Both the position numbers and the translations under genes were made by a program. This document shows positions 58,801 through 64,000 of a stretch of DNA of 64,000 bases, in pieces. The notes beneath the pieces are model-generated. The model searched no databases. It saw only the letters and a program-made list of their open reading frames with translations, and was not told where the DNA came from. Numbering within the stretch: position 1 is the stretch's first letter; each line of letters starts with the position of its first letter. This DNA comes from Anticarsia gemmatalis (taxonomy: Eukaryota; Arthropoda; Insecta; Lepidoptera; Erebidae): NCBI RefSeq assembly GCF_050436995.1, contig NC_134751.1, positions 4,030,001-4,094,000 of the forward strand, in the 5' to 3' direction.

Positions 58801-61800
58801 CAACGCACAAAAAGACAATTTGAGCCAAGACACGAAAATTATCGAAATAATGAGATTACTTTATGAAAATCTTATCACCAAGCATGGGAATGAAGTAGAG
58901 AATTTAACAAATAAACTCAGAGACTATGAAGATGCAAAATGCTCATTACAAAGTAAACATGATAATTTAGTAGAAAAACTATTGAGTGTAACTAAGGAGT
59001 TAGACGAAAAGCACGATGATGACAGGACTTCTTCAAACACATTGTCACAGATAAGAGATAACATAAACGCAGTTAATGAAACATTAAATACCAGTACAGA
59101 TTATAACAAGGTTATTAATATATTCAAGGAGAACTTGGCTTTATTAGATAGCACATTTAGTATGTGCATCGTCACAACTTTAGAATCTCTAATCAATCAC
59201 ATCGTTAATAATAATGAATCGGTTTTATCGCAAATGATGAGCAAGTACAATGAGTTGCAAGAACAAATAAAAACTCTAACCACAGAGTTAGACTCTGTGA
59301 ACAGCAATTTGACAGATATGAAGACTCAGTATTCTGCCAAAGAAAATGAGTACAACTTACTCAAAGCACAAAAAGAGAAAATTGATGAAATAACAAGCGC
59401 AGTCACGCTTGACATAGTTAAGAGGGAAAAAGAACTCAAAGACACGATTGACCGCGGTTATCAAAGGCTAATTGAATGTCATATAGTCAAGTCTGAAAAT
59501 GTTGACTCGAATTTGCCGTTAAATACAAATATCAATATATTATTTGAGCTTTTGGTGAGCCAAAGCAAACATATCGAAACTGATAAGCATACTCTCATAC
59601 AAGACATAAAGGATTCCCTGACTAAAGAATACGAAAATGAAATAGACTTATCCAAAAAACGCTGCGACAGATTGCAAGATATCAATAACGCCGTCACATT
59701 AGATTTAATCAACAAAGAAAATACATTACTAGCATTACAAACTTCACACGAAGATTTAAATAAACTCTATCACAGTAGTTTAGCGGTTACCGAAGAACAC
59801 CTAACTAAAATATCAACTCTGTCTAAAGATGTCAGTGAGTTAAAAGAGGTCATTGTTATTAAAGATAAATATTTAGCAGAACTTGAAAAACAATTTACTG
59901 AGATGGCAGAAGTAAAAGAAACTGTGAGTAGGTTACAAGAAGAAATATCGAACTTGAAATCTGTCAATGATATAATTATTAAAGAAAAACAATCATACGC
60001 AGAACTGTTGATGAAATCTGATGAAACTATTAAGAAGAACAATACAGATCTAGATAAAATGACATCCGATATCTTAGTTCTACGAGAATCTGTAAAGGAA
60101 AATAGTACAGTGATAGAGAACTTGAGCGCTGAGGCGAAATCCTTGCTAAAACAAAATATGGATTTAAAAGAACAACTTGAGAGCAAGTGTAAGGAATGTT
60201 CGAGATTAGAGACTAATATTAAAACACACGAAAAGACTGCTCAGATACAATCTAGGATGATTATGAGGTAAGTTTAAGTTGTATCAAACTTTTTTTTTCT
60301 CAGTCTCCCTAAACATTATGTTCATAAATATTTATAATCATTATTACTCAGATTGGAGAAACAAAAGAACGATGACGACAAATTAATGAGCGAGACTAAA
60401 CAACAGCTGGAAGAAGTAACGCAGTTGTATAAGAAAGTCCTGGCGGATTCTGAAACATACAAATCTGAACTTGAAGAATTAAGGAAGACCAAAGATATTC
60501 TGACGGTAGGTACTTGTTTATCCACTGATCACTGGAACACAGATCATTTTTGTGTTGGCGCAACGGCGCCATATGTTGTGGTAGTGATATAATAACAATT
60601 TAATGTAACTTTAATTTGTCCGTCTTCCAAAAAAAGTAGTAGGTTCTCAATTCTACTGTGTTTTTTACTACTTACTTGCATTGGTACATTTGCATATGGT
60701 ACAATCAATCTAGTTATTAATGATAAAGTCTTGACTGTGTTAATCTAATAATAATATATAATAGGTGTGTCGGTGGTACAATCTAACAATATTTATAAGT
60801 ATATTTTACAATAATTATAATATTTGCAGGCTCGTCTGTCGGATCTAGAAACGGCAATCGAAGAACACAAAAGTCGTTCATCTAGTGACGTATTCAGTGA
60901 GACGTCGCGACGTCGCCGACAGAGTTTATACGACTCCAAGCGAATCATCGCCGATGACAGACATGGGGGTGCAGGTATGATATATTATATATGTTACTAG
61001 CGGCCCACACCGGCCTCGTCCGGTTTCAACCGTCATTTTACTGTCTCTCTAGTCGGTCCCTCATTACTGAGGATCGTGATACCTGGAGCTCAGCAGGCGT
61101 ACGATCTTTCTCTAAGGATTCCGCTCGGAAGTAGCATTCATCACCTCGTAGAACCTAGACAGGGATGTAGCTCTTTTCACTTCAGGTCAGACCATTGCGT
61201 TGGTGACCGGCCTCGAGCTCTTTTTCCTTCGGTATTGCCAACTATGACCATTTTTTCAAGGGTATCATCCTCTCTTCGTATTATGTGGCCGAAATAGGAA
61301 AGTATGTGTTGTAGACACAAGCTCGACAGACGGGTTTTAATACCAAATTATAAGAGAATAGGCACAGTTATTTAAAAAAAATACTTTACAACTATTACAC
61401 ATAAACTACTCTTTATGAGTAAAAGTTGTAAAAAAAACCGCATCAAAATCGGTTGCACACAATTTTAAACATCTAATCATACGTACAGACATAGGGACAA
61501 ACGCGGGAAACGACTTTATTTTATAATATGTACCTAGTCATTTTAGAAATGCGAAAAGATTTTTTGCTTGCCTCTAACGCGGCTGTATATGAATACAATT
61601 GCTACTTAGTGGTCTCGGATTCAATCTTGAGGGGTTTTATGGGAAGTACGCATAGTCGTACGTATTAACGTTTTCAGCTGGACTTCGAGCCGAGCTTCCA
61701 CAGTTCCATGTGGCCAATTAGTGATGATCAGCCACTGTTGTCGAATATCAGCTTAGGAGAACTTTACAAACGTGAAGATTTATTACAATCAATACGTAGC

Positions 61801-63910
61801 CCTGTATAAGTGAATGTATATTAAAATTTCAGATCACATTAGCGTTGAAGCAGTTTTCGATTCTCGACCAAAGCCAGATGATTTATTCGCGGATGTCGCC
61901 GACGTATCTAACAGGAGCACGCCTATAAGACTTAGTAAAGGGTAAATATATACTTTTACTTTTAAATTACTATTTTTCTTTATTGTGTGCATCACAAAGT
62001 ACTTTTTTATATATATATATATATTTAACGAAAACGTTAGCAAAGCTAAGTTCTTTTCAACGACTGTATCAGCTAACGTTGTTGGCAGTGGGACGTTTCG
62101 AAACAGTCGATACTGCAGTTTTGTTCTGCGGAATAGAAATACCGTGTAACCGTGTGGTTATCATTTCACATTATCCAAATCCAGACTGCCTATAGAAATG
62201 TTAAAGTAGTCACTGCTTGTCTGTGATCGACTAAAGAAAATACGTTTCAAGTTGATGTTATTTTCTGACATATTTATATAATAGGCTTATCCTTTTTTAG
62301 AAAACTTTGGAGACTAACTTTCTTCTGGCTAGTGTGTATATTTCACAGACCCGTAGTTCTAAAGAAGTATCAAATTGATAGACGCGAATAAACTTCATAT
62401 TTTTTGTTCCAGACGTGACAGCTTGTCGCTTTCCCGTAATGATCAGGTATGTATAATATATTATTGAATGTTTGGTTGTGTAATTAAAACTGTGGTATAC
62501 TTTATTAGTCCGTTACTAATAAAGTGTTTTTCCTCAGACAAGATTATTCCCTGCTAGAATAGTGTCCCTTGCTCGAAGACTACGAGTTAAAATAATGGTA
62601 TGATTTGCTTAAATTCATAATTAATAGCAAACTTTATTTTAACATGTTTTGCCTATGTGCAACTTTACCAAATTTAGAATGCAAGAAAAGATTGTTTCCT
62701 TTCAGTGAATTAAGGTTTCTTCAATATTTTAAGTAGTTTCCATTCATGGCCTAGTATCATTATACTGTCTCGCCCGACCACTCGGTAGGTGTGATCAAGG
62801 CATAAGCGAGTAGCTGTTCACACACGTTTTGAAATCAGCACAGTCAGTTCAGTTCTATTTAGACTACAATTCGGACACGATGGATCGGACAATCTTGTGG
62901 TCGAGTGGCGAACGGGGAGACAGAGAGACAGTGCACGTTCAAACCTGCCGAGTGAGCGAGCGAGTGAGTGCGGGGAAGCGGGAGGGTGGTAACTCGGTCT
63001 AGTAAATGGAACGGCGGGCGAGCTACTGTCTCGCTGCTTCGTTCGGCCGAGCACTCGGTTGTGCACTCGGCGCAGTGTTTAGACGCACCGAGTATTCGGC
63101 CGATAGCACTGTCTCGCTGGTTTGCTCGGTACGTGTGATCAAGGCATTAGTGATGTCCTAAAGAGTCTCGAATGCAATACCATTCCGATTGTAGTACTAT
63201 CATTAATCGAATTACGTACCTATAATATCTACGTAAGATATAGAAATTTACATTTTGATTTAATATTTTCTTAGTTGGTTAAATAAAATAAATTAAATGA
63301 AGTCTTTATATTTATCTTTATATTTAAATAACATATTAACTACACCTTAATAACATTATAAATGAGTATTTCTTTAGCAGATTTAATACTCGTAGCATCG
63401 ATTTGTACGTTCCACAATCGTAGTAAGCATTAGGCGTGACACATCACTAAGTGGGCGGTACCCGTCCATGAAGTACAAATATTATTTGTATTAAATTATC
63501 ACGTAAGCAACACAAAACTTTATGAGCGTGAGCTGTCAAAAGACTTATAATATAATGGACAGAGGATAGTTGACCAAATCGGTTTAATAGTCTCACTGTA
63601 GCCTTACAATCTTTCGAATGTATAACATTAATAATGGATTTGCATCTGGTTTAGAGCGACAAGGACGACGAACATCCGTCAAGACCGAGCAGTGTGCTAG
63701 AATCTCGACGAAGGAGGCAAACGTTACATGATTCACATAGAGGTGAATTATCTAACACACCATCACCTTACGGTAAGAAACGTCGTACATTAAAATATTG
63801 TTCTTGGGGTAAATGCCCTGCATAATATAATAACGCATGTCTCCATAATAACGCACTGTTTTTTTTTTCATGTCGCCCTTATTGCCAAATCCGACAGCTG
63901 CCAACGACAG
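43841..63910 (+). CDS. CENPE: CENP-E / CENP-meta-type mitotic kinesin (3' end outside window)
   Basis: Kinetochore kinesin that moves and aligns chromosomes. 2688 codons seen; human CENP-E is about 2700 aa. Exons: 43841-43991, 44129-44363, 46592-46748, 47414-47488, 48569-48774, 49239-49364, 50167-50302, 51524-51726, 52070-52212, 52575-52637, 52992-53104, 53383-53550, 54034-54184, 54762-60267, 60352-60505, 60830-60974, 61833-61941, 62413-62446, 62538-62597, 63655-63772 and 63898-63910, all frame-consistent. The N-terminal motor (about 1-325) has the P-loop G-Q-T-S-S-G-K-T (87-94), switch I N-E-Q-S-S-R-S-H (194-201) and switch II L-V-D-L-A-G-S-E (230-237), all intact. Then come a low-complexity linker, a coiled-coil stalk (about 560-2530, mostly in the 5.5-kb exon 14) and a basic Ser/Arg-rich tail with R-R-R-R-Q. 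An N-terminal motor with a very long stalk argues for CENP-E over other kinesins. The exon 3 donor (GTTGGT) is weak, and the last exon is a 13-nt micro-exon. Confidence 0.93.
45171..45777 (-). mobile_element. Foldback element family F, full copy 2 (CENP-E intron 2)
   Basis: Same 607-bp element as 32963-33570 in the opposite orientation: 'gttactgtaaaagcccgaac' to 'cgggcttttacagtaaca', with both GC hairpins ('ggagccccgcgaagcggggc' first, then 'gaggtgggagcttcgctacg'). The two copies are very similar. Confidence 0.8.
47180..47360 (+). repeat. Probable LINE-tail repeat in CENP-E intron 3
   Basis: Contains 'aaaccccctattttagcaaa' and 'attacatcaaaatcagttct', the phrasing of lepidopteran retroelement tails. 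It ends about 50 bp before exon 4. The rest of introns 2 and 3 (44364-45170, 45778-46591, 46749-47179) shows nothing recognised apart from a small T4 fragment at 45905-45950. Confidence 0.4.
48160..48500 (-). mobile_element. Family R fragment and reversed T1 SINE in CENP-E intron 4
   Basis: 48222-48275 ('gcccctgcctacaacttcgg') matches part of family R. 48283-48500 is a reversed T1 SINE: 'gacagctcccgcactaagaa' at one end, and 'ttccgtgtgggaattgaact' (B box, reversed) and 'aaccactgcgcca' (A box, reversed) at the other. It ends about 70 bp before exon 5. Confidence 0.65.
49000..49228 (+). mobile_element. SINE family T4 in CENP-E intron 5
   Basis: Forward copy: A-box-like 'atagccgagtggtataactt', B-box-like 'ggtacgaactcgag', then 'aacacaccaatgactcttcg' and 'gtgccaagtccccaacccg'. 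It ends about 10 bp before the exon 6 acceptor, so its 3' end directly adjoins the polypyrimidine tract. Confidence 0.7.
49573..50115 (+). mobile_element. hAT-type non-autonomous element with 8-bp target duplication (CENP-E intron 6)
   Basis: Ends 'cagaggttcccaaact' and 'actttgggaaagactg' are inverted repeats of hAT style, flanked by the exact 8-bp duplication 'ggatatcc' (49565-49572 and 50116-50123). 'gcgccccc' and 'gggggcgtta' words are mirrored inside. No transposase domain; the open frames in it are unsupported. The insertion ends about 50 bp before exon 7. Confidence 0.88.
50730..50830 (-). mobile_element. Foldback family F core fragment (CENP-E intron 7)
   Basis: 'tttgaaaatatcgccggagc', 'ctctgggtggtttaaaa' and 'ctacccatgtcggtttt' match the family F centre; the arms are absent. 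The rest of intron 7 (50303-50729, 50831-51523) shows no clear feature except a retroelement-tail phrase near 51255-51300. Confidence 0.5.
52673..52922 (+). mobile_element. MITE family N, better copy (CENP-E intron 10)
   Basis: Ends 'taggcttgctatgctgattc' and 'atatgtgtgtagcaagcctt' are inverted repeats. About 250 bp with internal 'gatagttccttcaggtctga' and 'taatgccaaaccgaat'. Its relative lies in MAK16 intron 5 (41825-42060). Confidence 0.7.
53780..54012 (+). repeat. Retroelement-tail repeat adjoining the exon 13 acceptor of CENP-E
   Basis: Contains 'agcttgaccgattttcatga' and ends 'aacgtttgccgggtcagcta', a recurrent lepidopteran repeat ending. Exon 13 starts at 54034, so only about 20 bp separate the repeat from the splice acceptor (TTTTATCAAG). 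Confidence 0.6.
61000..61310 (-). mobile_element. LINE polyprotein C-terminal remnant (CENP-E intron 16)
   Basis: On the minus strand 61290-61170 reads Y-F-G-H-I-I-R-R-E-D-D-T-L-E-K-M, then E-G-K-R-A-R-G-R-S, the hallmark C-terminal segment of many insect LINE polyproteins (F-G-H-I-x-R ... G-K-R-x-R-G-R). Reverse orientation to the gene. A retroelement-tail phrase also occurs at 61440-61530. Confidence 0.7.
62765..63150. repeat. GC-richer repeat with directly repeated ends (CENP-E intron 19)
   Basis: 'actgtctcgc', 'ctcggtaggtgtgatcaagg' and 'cata' near 62766-62806 recur as 'actgtctcgctggtttgctc', 'ggtacgtgtgatcaaggcat' near 63107-63147. Between them are CG-rich words such as 'gagcactcggttgtgcactc'. 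Possibly a solo-LTR-like or MITE structure. The 82-codon minus-strand open frame is low-complexity. Confidence 0.45.
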
Positions 63911-64000
63911 GTATGATTTATTTTAATTTAACTAAACATAAGTTTTTGTAAGATGATACAGTAGACTAGTGGATGCAAAATACAAGAGTACCTTTGATCG

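Noticed and set aside
54751..60186. Several minus-strand open frames of 60-138 codons inside CENP-E exon 14
   Set aside because: They are antisense shadows of a strongly coding coiled-coil frame, with no start context or motifs.
62818..63066. 82-codon minus-strand open frame in CENP-E intron 19
   Set aside because: Low-complexity reading of a CG-rich repeat with directly repeated ends.

Overview
The window is nuclear DNA of a lepidopteran insect, probably a moth. Evidence: GT-AG introns in every gene, AT-rich intergenic DNA, dense short interspersed repeats of types common in Lepidoptera (tRNA-headed SINEs, LINE tails, MITEs, foldback elements), and a multi-domain defensin gene of the X-tox type, a family known from Lepidoptera. 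Six protein-coding genes can be assembled exon by exon.

Left half (about 9.8-36.2 kb): a dispersed cluster of four secreted cysteine-stabilised alpha-beta (CS-alpha-beta) peptide genes. Two are on the minus strand: a single-domain defensin-like gene at 9795-10852 and a seven-exon, five-domain X-tox-type gene at 20549-23942. Two are on the plus strand: single-domain genes at 29026-29837 and 34305-36176. All share one plan: a signal-peptide exon ending in phase 1, then one CS-alpha-beta domain per exon. All eight domains have spacing C-x4-C-x3-C-x9-C-x4/5-C-x-C and a Gly-x-Cys gamma-core. TATA boxes with nearby GATA and kappaB-like words suggest immune-type regulation for at least two of them.

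Right half (39.8-64 kb): two housekeeping genes head to head across about 760 bp. MAK16 (60S ribosome biogenesis, complete, 8 exons, 298 aa) is on minus. A CENP-E/CENP-meta-type mitotic kinesin is on plus, with 21 exons visible, 2688 codons so far and one 5.5-kb coiled-coil exon; it runs off the right edge.

The rest is repeat-rich: at least seven copies of one short repeat (GACCCGCGCAACTTCGC...), four or more SINE families, a MITE family with GTAGCGCGATT ends, paired mariner-like MITEs, an inverted pair of GC-rich palindromic elements, a 1.6-kb snap-back of a Tc1/mariner-type transposon, a 607-bp foldback family in two full copies plus fragments, and two hAT-type MITEs. The most unusual observations are that the mature-peptide exon of the 34.3-36.2 kb gene lies between the two ends of a foldback element that itself appears to sit inside a broken SINE, and that two domain exons can be read in frame back into their upstream introns to give ATG-initiated hydrophobic leaders overlapping the splice acceptor. 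All exon models come from reading splice signals, frame and family motifs; no alignment or transcript data were available, and repeat boundaries are approximate.
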